The position numbers and the translations under genes were made by a program. The notes under the pieces were generated by a model. It was not told the origin of the DNA. It searched no databases and saw nothing but the letters and a program-made list of their open reading frames with translations. Shown piece after piece: positions 23,773 through 33,779 of a DNA stretch of 37,313 nt (position 1 is the first letter of the stretch; each line of letters starts with the position of its first letter). This DNA comes from UBA2137 sp037968575 (lineage in GTDB: Bacteria; Pseudomonadota; Alphaproteobacteria; Micavibrionales; Micavibrionaceae), in assembly GCA_037968575.1 (NCBI GenBank), contig JBBKVR010000073.1, positions 1 through 37,313 of the forward strand. Direction: 5' to 3'.

Positions 23773-23797
23773 GAGGCTTTTTAAAAGCCTCTTTTTT
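23773..23797 (+). terminator. Attenuator hairpin in the rplJ leader
   Basis: gaggcttt (23773-23780), loop tta, aaagcctc (23784-23791), then T to 23797: a perfect 8-bp intrinsic terminator ending only about 30 nt before the rplJ start. It would stop transcription before rplJL(-rpoBC) unless disrupted, so it is best read as an attenuator. Confidence 0.85.
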
Positions 23798-23827
23798 ATT
23801 TGTTTTATATTAATAAGGAGAAATGCC

Positions 23828-24346
23828 ATGGGTATGACCCGTGCAGATAAACAAGATCAAATCGCATGGTTGAACGACAAGTTCGCCAATAGCGGTATCG
23901 TTGTTGTTACTCAGAACGAAGGTTTGACAGTGGCACAAATGACAACTTTGAGAGACAATCTCAGAAATGAAGACGCTGGTTTTAAAGTTGTAAAGAACAC
24001 ACTCGCGAAATTGGGCGCGAAAGGAACGGATTACGAGAGTATCGTTGATTTGTTTACTGGCCCTGTTGCGATTGCTTTTTCACAAGATCCGGTTGCCGCT
24101 GCAAAAATTACACAAGAGTTTGTTAAAGATAACGACCGCCTTGTGATTGTTGGTGGTGCGATGGGCACAAAAGTTTTGGATGCTGCTGGTGTTGAGGCAC
24201 TTTCTAAGCTTCCGTCTTTGGATCAGTTGCGTGGAAAGCTTGTTGGTTTGCTTATGGCGCCGGCAACGAAGATTGTGGGCATTGCGCAAGCACCAGCCGG
24301 TCAATTGGCAAGAGTTATCGCAGCGCAAGGTGCGAAGGGCGAATAG
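23828..24346 (+). CDS. rplJ: 50S ribosomal protein L10 (uL10)
   Basis: 172 residues from ATG 23828, with AAGGAG at 23815-23820; the longer open frame back to 23732 runs through the attenuator and is not used. Begins M-G-M-T-R-A-D-K and carries F-K-V-V-K-N-T-L-A-K (rRNA-binding) and L-F-T-G-P-V-A-I-A-F. The C-terminal helix (about 130-172) binds L7/L12 dimers. L10 is the stalk base and, bound to L12, the usual autorepressor of this operon. Confidence 0.96.
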   Translation: MGMTRADKQDQIAWLNDKFANSGIVVVTQNEGLTVAQMTTLRDNLRNEDAGFKVVKNTLAKLGAKGTDYESIVDLFTGPVAIAFSQDPVAAAKITQEFVKDNDRLVIVGGAMGTKVLDAAGVEALSKLPSLDQLRGKLVGLLMAPATKIVGIAQAPAGQLARVIAAQGAKGE

Positions 24347-24398
24347 GTTTACTTAGTTATTTAGAATTCACATTTAGAAGCTTAAAAGGAGAAATGAT

Positions 24399-24767
24399 AT
24401 GGCTACTAACTTGGAAAAAATCGTTGATGATCTATCAGCGTTGACAGTAATGGAAGCTGCGGAGCTTGCAACACTACTTGAGGACAAATGGGGCGTTTCT
24501 GCCGCTGCTCCTGTAGCTGTAGCTGCTGCTGCCCCTGCGGAAGTTGCTGAAGAAAAAGACGAGTTTGATGTTGTCTTGACCGAAGCTGGTGGAAACAAAA
24601 TCGCTGTTATTAAAGAAGTCCGCACTATTACAGGTCTAGGTTTGAAAGAAGCCAAAGACTTGGTCGAAGGCGCACCTAAATCTCTTAAAGAGGGCGTTAA
24701 GAAAGAAGAAGCGGAAGAACTGAAGCAGAAAATTGAAGCTGCTGGTGGTAAAGTCGAACTTAAATAA
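24399..24767 (+). CDS. rplL: 50S ribosomal protein L7/L12 (bL12)
   Basis: 122 residues, standard length. N-terminal dimerisation helices (1-30), Ala/Pro-rich flexible hinge (about 35-52), and C-terminal domain with K-I-A-V-I-K-E-V-R-T-I-T-G-L-G-L-K-E-A-K, which recruits translational GTPases such as EF-G and EF-Tu. SD aaaggag precedes ATG 24399. The short spacing to rplJ (52 nt) fits coupled expression. Confidence 0.97.
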   Translation: MATNLEKIVDDLSALTVMEAAELATLLEDKWGVSAAAPVAVAAAAPAEVAEEKDEFDVVLTEAGGNKIAVIKEVRTITGLGLKEAKDLVEGAPKSLKEGVKKEEAEELKQKIEAAGGKVELK

Positions 24768-24851
24768 TCAACCTTAGTTGAAGGGAATTCAAAAAAGGTT
24801 AGATTATCAGTGGACAAACTAAATCGTTTCCGTTAAGTAACATGCCAAGTA

Positions 24852-24931
24852 GGCGAAGGGCTATTCAGTCCCTCGCCACTTTGCGTTGAAATCATGTTTT
24901 AGTCAAAACAGCGATTTCAAACATATTTTTT
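24852..24931 (+). promoter_or_regulatory. Two hairpins in the rplL-rpoB gap (processing/attenuation candidates)
   Basis: Hairpin 1: ggcgaaggg (24852-24860) with ccctcgcc (24870-24877), one bulged A. Hairpin 2: TTGAAATC (24886-24893) with GATTTCAA (24913-24920), inner GTTTT/AAAAC, followed by a T run at 24926-24931. E. coli has an attenuator and RNase III site in the same gap, which tunes rpoBC against rplJL. The rest of the gap to 25031 holds no gene. Confidence 0.6.
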
Positions 24932-25031
24932 AAAAGATTTATTAAGGTCAACCGGCCTTAAAAAGATGAAAAGCTTTCGCCGTTTCTGCACATGCGGAAA
25001 CACAGATGATTAGATGATTAAGGGAAGAGCA

Positions 25032-28000
25032 ATGAGCGCAAAAAAAGAAACAACATATAATCCATCAGATATCGTAGATAGCTTCACAGGCAGAAAAAGA
25101 ATTCGCCGTTCTTTCGGGAAAATTCGTGAAGTTACGCAAATGCCTAATCTTATTGAGGTTCAGAAGAATTCATACGCCACATTTCTTCAGTCTGATACAT
25201 CTGATGAAGATCGTAACATGCAGGGTTTGCAAGAAGTTCTAACATCTGTCTTCCCAATCAGTGACTTTAATGGCAACGCAGAAATCGATTTCGTAGCCTA
25301 TGAGCTTGAAGAGCCAAAATACGACACAGACGAATGTCGTCAGCGTGGAATGACTTATGCTGCACCGTTGCGTACAACATTGCGTCTGTCAGTATTCGAT
25401 GTTGATGAAGAAACTGGTTTGAAATCAATCCGCGATATTAAAGAGCAAGATGTTTATCTTGTTGATATGCCGTTGATGACCAAAAACGGTACATTTATTG
25501 TTAATGGTACAGAGCGTGTTATCGTTTCTCAAATGCACAGATCACCTGGTGTGTTCTTTGATCATGATGGCGGTAAAACACACGTATCTGGTAAGTACCT
25601 CTTTTCTTCACGTGTTATTCCTTACCGTGGTTCATGGTTAGACTTTGAATATGATGCAAAAGATATCTTAAACGTTCGTATTGACCGTCGTAGAAAACTG
25701 CCTGTGACAACATTCTTACGCGCTTTGGATTCCGAAGATACAATCGCATATCGCGCTGAAATGGAAGAAAAAGGCGAGCCTCTAGACCCGTTGATGGTTC
25801 AGGGAATGAGCAATGAAGAAATTCTTGCGACTTTCTATGAAATTAATGATTATAGCAAAGGCAAAAAAGGCTGGACGTCTCCATTTGATGCTGAGAAATT
25901 CCGTGGCGTCAAACTGACATCTGATATGATTGACGCAAAGACTGGTAAAGTTGTTGTGGAAGCTGGTCAAAAAGTTACACCTCGTAAAGCCAAAAAACTT
26001 GCTGAAGATGGCCTGAAAGAAATTTTGGTTCAGCCAGAAGATATTGAAGGTACATATCTTGGCCGTGACATCATCAATGATAAAACTGGTGAAGTTGTAT
26101 ATGAGGCTGGTCACGAATTCACAGAAGATGATATTGCAAAATTTGATGATCTGGGCATTACGGATCTTCCTTTGCTTGCGATTGACCATGTAAATACTGG
26201 AGCGCATCTTAGAAATACACTTGCTGCCGATAAAACAGATACGCGCGAAGAAGCGTTGATTGATATTTATCGTGTTATGCGTCCAGGTGAGCCACCTACC
26301 GTTGACAGTGCTGAGGCACTCTTTAATTCATTGTTCTTTGATGCAGAGCGTTATGATTTGTCATCCGTTGGTCGCGTAAAAATGAACGCCCGTCTTGATT
26401 TGGATGCTCCTGATACCCTGCGTATTCTTCGCAAAGAAGACATTCTTTCCATTTTGAAATATATGAATGGTTTGAAAGACGGTAAGGGTGAAGTCGATGA
26501 TATTGACAACCTTGGTAACCGCCGTGTTCGCTCCGTTGGTGAGTTGATGGAAAACCAAATTCGTATTGGTTTGCTTCGTATGGAACGTTCAATTCGTGAG
26601 CGTATGTCATCTGTTGAGATTGACACTTATATGCCGCATGATCTGATTAACTCTAAGCCAGCACAAGCAGCTGTTCGTGAGTTCTTCTCAGGTTCTCAAT
26701 TGTCACAATTTATGGACCAAACAAACCCATTGTCAGAAATTACGCATAAGCGTCGTCTCTCAGCTTTGGGTCCTGGTGGTTTGACACGTGAGCGTGCTGG
26801 ATTTGAAGTTCGTGACGTGCACCCAACTCATTATGGTCGTATGTGTCCGATTGAAACACCTGAAGGTCCAAATATCGGTTTGATTAACTCTTTGGCCACT
26901 TTTGCTCGCGTAAACCCTTACGGCTTTATTGAAAGTCCGTATAGAAAAGTCTCTGAAGGTAAAGTAACAGATGAGGTTGTTTACATGTCTGCTATGGAAG
27001 AGGCGCGTTACACAATTGCGCAGGCCAATGCTGATATTGACGATAAAGGTAAGTTCACAAGTGATTTGATTTCATGCCGTCAAGGTGGTGAAAACATCAT
27101 GGCGACACCTGATATGATTGAATATGCCGACGTTTCTCCAAAACAGATTGTATCTGTTGCGGCGTCTCTTATTCCTTTCTTGGAAAACGATGATGCAAAC
27201 CGTGCTTTGATGGGATCAAACATGATGCGTCAGGCTGTGCCTCTACTGCGCACAGATGCACCACTTGTTGGTACAGGCATGGAGGCAACAGTTGCTCGTG
27301 ACTCTGGCGCTGCTGTAACGGCACGCCGTACAGGTGAAGTTCTTCAAATTGACGCTGAGCGTATTGTTATTCGTGCGACAGGTCAGTTGAGTGCTGATGA
27401 GCCTGTGGTTGACATCTATAAACTTGCTAAATTCCAACGCTCCAATCAATCGACTTGTATCAATCAGCGTCCATTGGTGACTGTTGGTGATAAAATTTTG
27501 GCTGGTGATATTATCGCTGATGGTCAATCCACGCAGTTTGGTGAGTTGGCTCTTGGTCGTAACGTCCTTGTAGCGTTCATGCCTTGGAATGGTTACAACT
27601 TTGAGGATTCAATCCTAATTTCCGAGCGTATTGTTCGCGATGATGTTTACACATCTATTCACTTAGAAGAGTTCGAAGTGATGGCTCGTGATACGAAGCT
27701 TGGTCCTGAAGAAATCACGCGTGATATTCCAAATGTTGGTGAAGAAGCTCTGAAACACCTTGATGAGGCGGGTATTGTTCACATCGGTGCGGAAGTTTCT
27801 CCTGGTGACATTCTTGTTGGTAAAGTGACACCTAAGGGTGAAACGCCGATGACACCTGAAGAAAAACTTCTTCGTGCCATCTTTGGTGAGAAAGCAGCTG
27901 ACGTCAAAGACAGTTCACTTCGCCTTCCACCTGGAACAACAGGAACAATCGTTGAGGTTCGTGTCTTTAACCGTCGTGGCGTTGATAAAGATGCGCGTGC

Positions 28001-29261
28001 CTTGGTTATTGAGCGCGAAGAAATTGAGCGTCTTGCAAAAGATAGAGATGATGAGCGTAAAATTCTTGAAGATGGTTATTATTCTCGTTTGGAAGAATTG
28101 CTTGCAGGTAAGGAAGTTGAATCTGTACCAAAAGGCGTGAAGCTGAAAAAAGGCGACAAGATCAAGCTTTCTGATATCGAAGCAGTCGAAAAACGCGGCC
28201 TTCTTCGCCAAATTAATATAAAAAATGAAAAAATCATGGCTGAGATTGAAGCTATGGGTAAAACATTTGATGGCGCGGTTGATAATCTGAAGAAACGTTT
28301 TGATTCAAAGGTTGAGAAACTTCAGCGTGGTGACGAATTGCCACCTGGTGTGATGAAGATGGTTAAAGTCTTTGTTGCTATCAAGCGTAAGATGCAGCCT
28401 GGTGATAAAATGGCGGGTCGTCACGGTAACAAAGGTGTGGTTTCCAAAATCATGCCAGCCGAAGACATGCCTTACCTAGAAGACGGCCAACCAGTTGATA
28501 TCGTATTGAACCCACTTGGTGTTCCATCACGTATGAACGTTGGTCAAATTCTTGAAACGCACTTGGGTTGGGCATCTGCCTCCCTTGGGAAGCAAATTGG
28601 TGAAGTTATTAACCAGTTTGATAATCCTAAAGAACCAAAAGCTGCTGAGTTGAAAGGTCTTAAAGACAAACTTCATGAGGCCTATGGTGAAGATGAGTAT
28701 AGGAAGAAAGTTACACAACTTGATGATACGCAAGTTCTCGAGATGTCGAACAATCTTCGTGGTGGTGTACCGATGGCAACACCTGTCTTTGATGGAGCAC
28801 ATGAAGAAGATATTACTGAACTTCTTGAAAAAGCAGGTTTGAGTGGTTCTGGTCAGGTGACATTGATTGATGGTCGTACTGGGGAAGCGTTCCACAGACA
28901 AGTAACTGTTGGTTACATGTATATGTTGAAACTTCACCACTTGGTTGATGACAAAATTCACGCCCGTTCGATTGGACCGTACTCTCTTGTTACACAGCAA
29001 CCTCTTGGTGGTAAGGCCCAGTTTGGTGGTCAGCGTTTTGGAGAGATGGAAGTGTGGGCATTGCAGGCATACGGTGCGGCATACACGCTTCAGGAACTTC
29101 TTACAATCAAGTCTGATGATGTGGCTGGACGTTCGAAAGTTTATGAATCCATCGTTCGTGGTGAAGATAACTTCGAGGTTGGTATTCCTGAATCCTTCAA
29201 CGTTCTTGTCAAAGAATTGAAGGCATTGGGTCTAAACGTCGAAATGACTGACGCGGATTAA
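25032..29261 (+). CDS. rpoB: RNA polymerase beta subunit
   Basis: 1409 residues from ATG 25032, with AGGGAAG at 25021-25027; the ATG at 25014 would add six residues without a good SD. Complete beta subunit: F-T-G-R-K-R-I-R-R-S-F-G-K near the N-terminus, the rifampicin-site segment S-Q-L-S-Q-F-M-D-Q-T-N-P-L-S-E-I-T-H-K-R-R with the sensitive-type Asp, His and Ser, then G-R-M-C-P-I-E-T-P-E-G-P-N-I-G, and late K-M-A-G-R-H-G-N-K-G-V-V-S-K. It forms the catalytic core with RpoC. An acidic segment with repeated G-E-V-V-Y-E-A-G-type motifs (about 300-370) is the lineage-variable region typical of alphaproteobacteria. Confidence 0.98.
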   Translation: MSAKKETTYNPSDIVDSFTGRKRIRRSFGKIREVTQMPNLIEVQKNSYATFLQSDTSDEDRNMQGLQEVLTSVFPISDFNGNAEIDFVAYELEEPKYDTDECRQRGMTYAAPLRTTLRLSVFDVDEETGLKSIRDIKEQDVYLVDMPLMTKNGTFIVNGTERVIVSQMHRSPGVFFDHDGGKTHVSGKYLFSSRVIPYRGSWLDFEYDAKDILNVRIDRRRKLPVTTFLRALDSEDTIAYRAEMEEKGEPLDPLMVQGMSNEEILATFYEINDYSKGKKGWTSPFDAEKFRGVKLTSDMIDAKTGKVVVEAGQKVTPRKAKKLAEDGLKEILVQPEDIEGTYLGRDIINDKTGEVVYEAGHEFTEDDIAKFDDLGITDLPLLAIDHVNTGAHLRNTLAADKTDTREEALIDIYRVMRPGEPPTVDSAEALFNSLFFDAERYDLSSVGRVKMNARLDLDAPDTLRILRKEDILSILKYMNGLKDGKGEVDDIDNLGNRRVRSVGELMENQIRIGLLRMERSIRERMSSVEIDTYMPHDLINSKPAQAAVREFFSGSQLSQFMDQTNPLSEITHKRRLSALGPGGLTRERAGFEVRDVHPTHYGRMCPIETPEGPNIGLINSLATFARVNPYGFIESPYRKVSEGKVTDEVVYMSAMEEARYTIAQANADIDDKGKFTSDLISCRQGGENIMATPDMIEYADVSPKQIVSVAASLIPFLENDDANRALMGSNMMRQAVPLLRTDAPLVGTGMEATVARDSGAAVTARRTGEVLQIDAERIVIRATGQLSADEPVVDIYKLAKFQRSNQSTCINQRPLVTVGDKILAGDIIADGQSTQFGELALGRNVLVAFMPWNGYNFEDSILISERIVRDDVYTSIHLEEFEVMARDTKLGPEEITRDIPNVGEEALKHLDEAGIVHIGAEVSPGDILVGKVTPKGETPMTPEEKLLRAIFGEKAADVKDSSLRLPPGTTGTIVEVRVFNRRGVDKDARALVIEREEIERLAKDRDDERKILEDGYYSRLEELLAGKEVESVPKGVKLKKGDKIKLSDIEAVEKRGLLRQINIKNEKIMAEIEAMGKTFDGAVDNLKKRFDSKVEKLQRGDELPPGVMKMVKVFVAIKRKMQPGDKMAGRHGNKGVVSKIMPAEDMPYLEDGQPVDIVLNPLGVPSRMNVGQILETHLGWASASLGKQIGEVINQFDNPKEPKAAELKGLKDKLHEAYGEDEYRKKVTQLDDTQVLEMSNNLRGGVPMATPVFDGAHEEDITELLEKAGLSGSGQVTLIDGRTGEAFHRQVTVGYMYMLKLHHLVDDKIHARSIGPYSLVTQQPLGGKAQFGGQRFGEMEVWALQAYGAAYTLQELLTIKSDDVAGRSKVYESIVRGEDNFEVGIPESFNVLVKELKALGLNVEMTDAD

Positions 29262-29270
29262 ATAAATTAG

Positions 29271-29343
29271 GCAGGCCTTTTTTAAAGAAGGTCTGCTTTC
29301 TTGAAAAATAAAAATTTGATTTTAAAGGCCTTAAAAGTAAGGC
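29271..29343 (+). promoter_or_regulatory. Hairpins in the rpoB-rpoC gap
   Basis: gcaggcctt (29271-29279) pairs with aaggtctgc (29288-29296) over 9 bp including one G-U; GCCTTA (29328-29333) pairs with TAAGGC (29338-29343) around aaag. The T tract after the first is short, so read-through or processing is more likely than full termination. Confidence 0.5.
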
Positions 29344-29362
29344 GACAAGCAGGAGCAAAAAG

Positions 29363-32300
29363 ATGAATGAATTGATGAACTTATTCGGGCAACCACAAGG
29401 CCCTCAGAGCTTTGAAGCAATCCGTATTGCAATAGCCAGCCCTGAGCAAATCCGCTCATGGTCATTTGGCGAAGTCAAAAAGCCTGAAACCATCAATTAC
29501 AGAACCTTTAAACCAGAGCGTGATGGTCTGTTCTGCGCGCGCATCTTTGGTCCTGTGAAGGATTACGAATGCTTGTGCGGTAAATATAAACGCATGAAGT
29601 ACAAAGGTATTATTTGTGAAAAATGTGGTGTTGAAGTTACACTTACAAAAGTGCGTCGTGAACGCATGGGTCACATTGATCTTGCTTCCCCTGTTGCACA
29701 TATCTGGTTCACAAAATCGTTGCCTTCACGTGTAGGTTTGATGCTCGACATCACACTGAAGAACCTTGAGCGTGTTCTTTACTTTGAAAACTTCATCGTT
29801 ATTGAGCCTGGCATGACTTCGCTTAAACCTTTGCAGATGTTGACTGAAGAAGAATACATGGATGCACAAGATGAGTATGGCGATAACTTTGAAGCTGGCA
29901 TTGGTGCTGAAGCTTTGAAGAAAATCCTTTCTACTATTGATCTTGAGGCCGAGCGTGCAAATGCAGAAATAGCCTTGGGTGAAACAAAATCAGAAGCCAA
30001 GCGTAAGAAACTTGTTAAACGTTTGAAGCTTTTGGAGGCTTTCATTGAATCTGGTGCGCGTCCTGAATGGATGGTTCTGGATGTTCTTCCTGTACTTCCA
30101 CCTGAGCTTCGTCCGCTTGTACCACTTGATGGAGGACGCTTTGCAACATCCGATTTGAACGATCTTTACCGTCGTGTGATTAACAGAAATAATCGCTTGA
30201 AACGCCTTATGGAGCTTCGTGCACCTGACATTATTGTTCGTAACGAGAAAAGAATGCTTCAGGAATCTGTTGATGCACTGTTTGATAATGGCCGTCGCGG
30301 TCGTGTGATTACAGGAACTAACAAACGTCCTCTGAAATCACTTTCAGACATGTTGAAAGGTAAGCAAGGTCGTTTCCGCCAGAATCTGTTAGGTAAACGT
30401 GTTGATTACTCTGGTCGTTCCGTGATTGTGGTTGGTCCAGAATTGAAACTTCACCAATGTGGTCTGCCGAAAAAGATGGCGCTCGAACTCTTCAAGCCGT
30501 TTATTTATCACAAGCTTGAGCTTTATGGTATGGCGTCTACTGTTAAGGCTGCCAAGAAAATGGTTGAAAAAGAACGTCCTGAAGTTTGGGATATCTTGGA
30601 AGAAGTTATCCGTGAACACCCAGTTCTTCTAAACCGTGCGCCAACATTGCACAGACTTGGTATTCAAGCGTTTGAACCAATATTGATTGAAGGGAAAGCT
30701 ATCCAGCTTCACCCTCTCGTTTGTACAGCCTTTAATGCTGACTTTGACGGTGACCAAATGGCGGTTCACGTGCCTCTATCTATCGAAGCACAACTTGAAT
30801 CACGTTGCTTGATGATGTCTACAAACAACATCCTGTCTCCTGCGAATGGTAAGCCAATTATTGTGCCTACACAGGATATTGTTTTGGGTCTTTATTACCT
30901 CTCAATTGCCCGTGAAGGCGAAGTGGGTCAAGGCATGACATTCCGGGGCGCCGGTGAGATTTCTCACGCGTTGACTTCTGGTCACGTTTCAATGCACGCG
31001 AAAATCAAATGTCGTTATCACTCAGTTGATGAGAACAACGAACCAAAAACAGAAATCGTTGAATCAACACCAGGTCGTATTCTGATTTCAGAACTTCTTC
31101 CAAGGCACCCACAAGTCCCGTTTGACTTGTTGAACCGTGTTCTGACAAAGAAAGATGTCTCAAATCTGATTGACGTTGTTTACCGTTTCTGTGGTCAGAA
31201 AGAGACAGTAATTTTCTGTGACCGTATGATGAAACTTGGTTTCAGACATGCTTGTATCGCTGGTATTTCCTTTGGTAAGGATGACATGGTTATTCCTGAG
31301 GCCAAAGTTAAGCTTGTCAATGCTGCCAAAGACAAGGTTAAGGAATTTGAAAAACAGTATATGGATGGCCTGATTACACGTGGTGAGAAATACAACAAGG
31401 TTGTTGATATTTGGTCACAATGTACTGATGACGTTGCCGATGCGATGATGAAAGAAATTTCAAACATTGAGAGCGGTGAGTTGAACTCTGTTTACATGAT
31501 GGCTCATTCTGGTGCGCGTGGTTCTGCCGCTCAGATCCGTCAGCTTGCTGGTATGCGTGGTTTGATGGCGAAACCATCTGGTGAAATTATTGAGACACCT
31601 ATTATCTCTAACTTTAAAGAAGGTCTATCAGTTCTCGAATACTTTAACTCCACTCACGGGGCGCGTAAGGGTCTTGCAGATACAGCGTTGAAAACTGCGA
31701 ACTCTGGTTACCTAACACGTCGTTTGGTTGATGTGTCTCAAGATGTGGTTATCATTGAAGAAAACTGTAAGACAAAAGTTGGTATCGAAATCATACCTGT
31801 AATGAATGGTCCTGATATTGTTGTTGGCCTTGCAGAACGTATTCTTGGTCGTTGTGCCATGGAAGATGTGAAGCATCCTCTAACAGGTGACTTGATTATC
31901 AAGCAAGACATAATCATTGATGAAGCTGTTTCCGAGGAAATTGAAACTGCTGGAATTGACAAAATTCAAGTACGTTCGCCTCTGACTTGTGAAACACGCG
32001 GTGGGATATGTGGAACTTGTTATGGTCGTGACCTTGCACGTGGAACACCTGTGAATATGGGTGAAGCTGTTGGTGTTATGGCTGCTCAATCTATTGGTGA
32101 GCCAGGTACACAGCTAACGATGAGAACGTTCCACATTGGTGGTGCTGCGCAACGTGGTGTTGAGCAAAACTCAGTTGAGGCTTCTTCTGAAGGTAAAATT
32201 GAAATCCGTCATGAAAACACAGTGAAAAACTCTAGTGGTGAAATCATTGTTATGGGTCGTAACTCAGAGATTGCTGTTCTTGATGCTAAGGACAATGAAA

Positions 32301-33589
32301 AAGCAGTTTATCGTATTCCTTATGGTTCACGCCTTCTTGTGAAAAATGGTCAAAAAATCAAAGCAGGCGAAAGCATGGCTGATTGGGATCCATTCACAAT
32401 TCCTGTGATTACAGAAAAAGATGGTGTTGCTCACTTCTTCGATCTTGTTGAGGGTGTGTCTATCTCTGAGAAGACTGATGAAGCAACAGGTATTGCTGCT
32501 AAAGTTGTGATTGATTGGAGAGCTCAGCCTAAAGGACAAGATTTGAAACCTCGTATCTCTCTTCTTGATAAGAAAGACAAGGTTATTAATCTGCCAAGTG
32601 GTCTTCCTGCAAACTACTATCTATCAGCACAAGCGGTTCTTTCCGTTGAAAGCGGACAGGAAGTTAAAGCTGGTGATGTGATTGCCCGTATCCCTCGTGA
32701 AACATCTAAAACGCGCGATATTACAGGGGGTCTACCGCGTGTGGCTGAATTGTTTGAGGCACGTCGTCCAAAAGACGCCGCTGTGATTGCAGAAGTTGAT
32801 GGTTACATCGAGTTTGGTAAAGACTACAAAACCAAACGTCGCATTATCCTGAACCCTTCAGACAAGTCTCTTGAGCCTGTTGAATACATGGTGCCAAAAG
32901 GTCGTCACATGGCGGTTGCCGAAGGCGACTTCATCCGTAAGGGTGAGTCCATTATTGATGGTGCGATTGTTCCTCACGATATTTTGGATGTTATGGGTGT
33001 TGAGGCTTTGGCTGATTACATCGTTAACGAAATCCAAGACGTTTATCGCCTACAGGGTGTGAAAATCAACGATAAGCACATTGAAGTGATTGCACGTCAA
33101 ATGATGCAGAAGGTTGAAATTCAGGATGTTGGTGACACGACTTACCTTATTGGTGAAACAATTGATAAGGAAGAGTTCGAGGCCGAGAACCAAAAATACA
33201 TTGATTCAGGTAAGCGTCCTGCTGAAGCCAAGCCAATCTTGCAAGGGATTACGAAGGCATCTCTACAGACACGTTCCTTTATCTCTGCTGCATCCTTCCA
33301 AGAGACAACGCGTGTCCTGACAGAGGCGGCTACACAGGGCAAGCAAGACGTACTAACTGGTTTGAAAGAGAACGTTATCGTTGGTCGTTTGATACCGGCG
33401 GGAACAGGCGCGATCGTTAAGGGCATCAAACGTGTTGCCAGTCAGCGCGACAAACTAGCTATCTCTGCACAACAAGAGGCAGAAGATGCTTTGGCAGCTG
33501 AAAAAGAAGCTGAAGCTGCGGCTAATGCCGCAGATCAAGTTGACGAAGAAGAAACAGCTGATGAAACAAAAGAGGCAGCTAACGGCTAG
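29363..33589 (+). CDS. rpoC: RNA polymerase beta' subunit
   Basis: 1408 residues. N-terminal zinc site in C-L-C-G-K-Y...C-E-K-C-G (about 71-89). The active-site Mg motif N-A-D-F-D-G-D-Q-M-A is centred about residue 460. The bridge helix/trigger loop region includes G-E-P-G-T-Q-L-T-M-R-T-F-H. The second zinc site is in C-E-T-R-G-G-I-C-G-T-C. The last 35 residues form an Ala/Glu-rich acidic tail, typical of alphaproteobacteria. SD aggag sits 10 nt upstream of the ATG. Transcribed with rpoB and ended by a strong terminator. Confidence 0.98.
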   Translation: MNELMNLFGQPQGPQSFEAIRIAIASPEQIRSWSFGEVKKPETINYRTFKPERDGLFCARIFGPVKDYECLCGKYKRMKYKGIICEKCGVEVTLTKVRRERMGHIDLASPVAHIWFTKSLPSRVGLMLDITLKNLERVLYFENFIVIEPGMTSLKPLQMLTEEEYMDAQDEYGDNFEAGIGAEALKKILSTIDLEAERANAEIALGETKSEAKRKKLVKRLKLLEAFIESGARPEWMVLDVLPVLPPELRPLVPLDGGRFATSDLNDLYRRVINRNNRLKRLMELRAPDIIVRNEKRMLQESVDALFDNGRRGRVITGTNKRPLKSLSDMLKGKQGRFRQNLLGKRVDYSGRSVIVVGPELKLHQCGLPKKMALELFKPFIYHKLELYGMASTVKAAKKMVEKERPEVWDILEEVIREHPVLLNRAPTLHRLGIQAFEPILIEGKAIQLHPLVCTAFNADFDGDQMAVHVPLSIEAQLESRCLMMSTNNILSPANGKPIIVPTQDIVLGLYYLSIAREGEVGQGMTFRGAGEISHALTSGHVSMHAKIKCRYHSVDENNEPKTEIVESTPGRILISELLPRHPQVPFDLLNRVLTKKDVSNLIDVVYRFCGQKETVIFCDRMMKLGFRHACIAGISFGKDDMVIPEAKVKLVNAAKDKVKEFEKQYMDGLITRGEKYNKVVDIWSQCTDDVADAMMKEISNIESGELNSVYMMAHSGARGSAAQIRQLAGMRGLMAKPSGEIIETPIISNFKEGLSVLEYFNSTHGARKGLADTALKTANSGYLTRRLVDVSQDVVIIEENCKTKVGIEIIPVMNGPDIVVGLAERILGRCAMEDVKHPLTGDLIIKQDIIIDEAVSEEIETAGIDKIQVRSPLTCETRGGICGTCYGRDLARGTPVNMGEAVGVMAAQSIGEPGTQLTMRTFHIGGAAQRGVEQNSVEASSEGKIEIRHENTVKNSSGEIIVMGRNSEIAVLDAKDNEKAVYRIPYGSRLLVKNGQKIKAGESMADWDPFTIPVITEKDGVAHFFDLVEGVSISEKTDEATGIAAKVVIDWRAQPKGQDLKPRISLLDKKDKVINLPSGLPANYYLSAQAVLSVESGQEVKAGDVIARIPRETSKTRDITGGLPRVAELFEARRPKDAAVIAEVDGYIEFGKDYKTKRRIILNPSDKSLEPVEYMVPKGRHMAVAEGDFIRKGESIIDGAIVPHDILDVMGVEALADYIVNEIQDVYRLQGVKINDKHIEVIARQMMQKVEIQDVGDTTYLIGETIDKEEFEAENQKYIDSGKRPAEAKPILQGITKASLQTRSFISAASFQETTRVLTEAATQGKQDVLTGLKENVIVGRLIPAGTGAIVKGIKRVASQRDKLAISAQQEAEDALAAEKEAEAAANAADQVDEEETADETKEAANG

Positions 33590-33613
33590 ATCGTTTCAAT
33601 TTTAAAGAATACT

Positions 33614-33641
33614 AAAAACCCGCCATTGATGCGGGTTTTTT
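33614..33641 (+). terminator. Intrinsic terminator after rpoC
   Basis: aaaaacccgc (33614-33623) pairs perfectly with gcgggttttt (33631-33640), with the T run to 33641. Separates the rpoBC and str operons. Confidence 0.93.
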
Positions 33642-33779
33642 ATTGCTGTAGTGAAAAAGTTCTTATTTTTTCAGTGGGTTGCGTTTAATAAGATATTATA
33701 TAGCCACTCTTCATTTAGTTGATATCTCTCAACTATTGGCTACCTCTTTCAAAAAATTCAAAAAAACTTAATTTCGTGC

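Noticed and set aside
23732..23827. N-terminal extension of rplJ
   Set aside because: The extended frame runs through the attenuator hairpin and encodes an unrelated hydrophobic stretch; the ATG at 23828 has a proper AAGGAG.
27243..29000. Several antisense ORFs within rpoB
   Set aside because: They are explained by codon bias on the coding strand and have no ribosome binding sites or recognisable domains.
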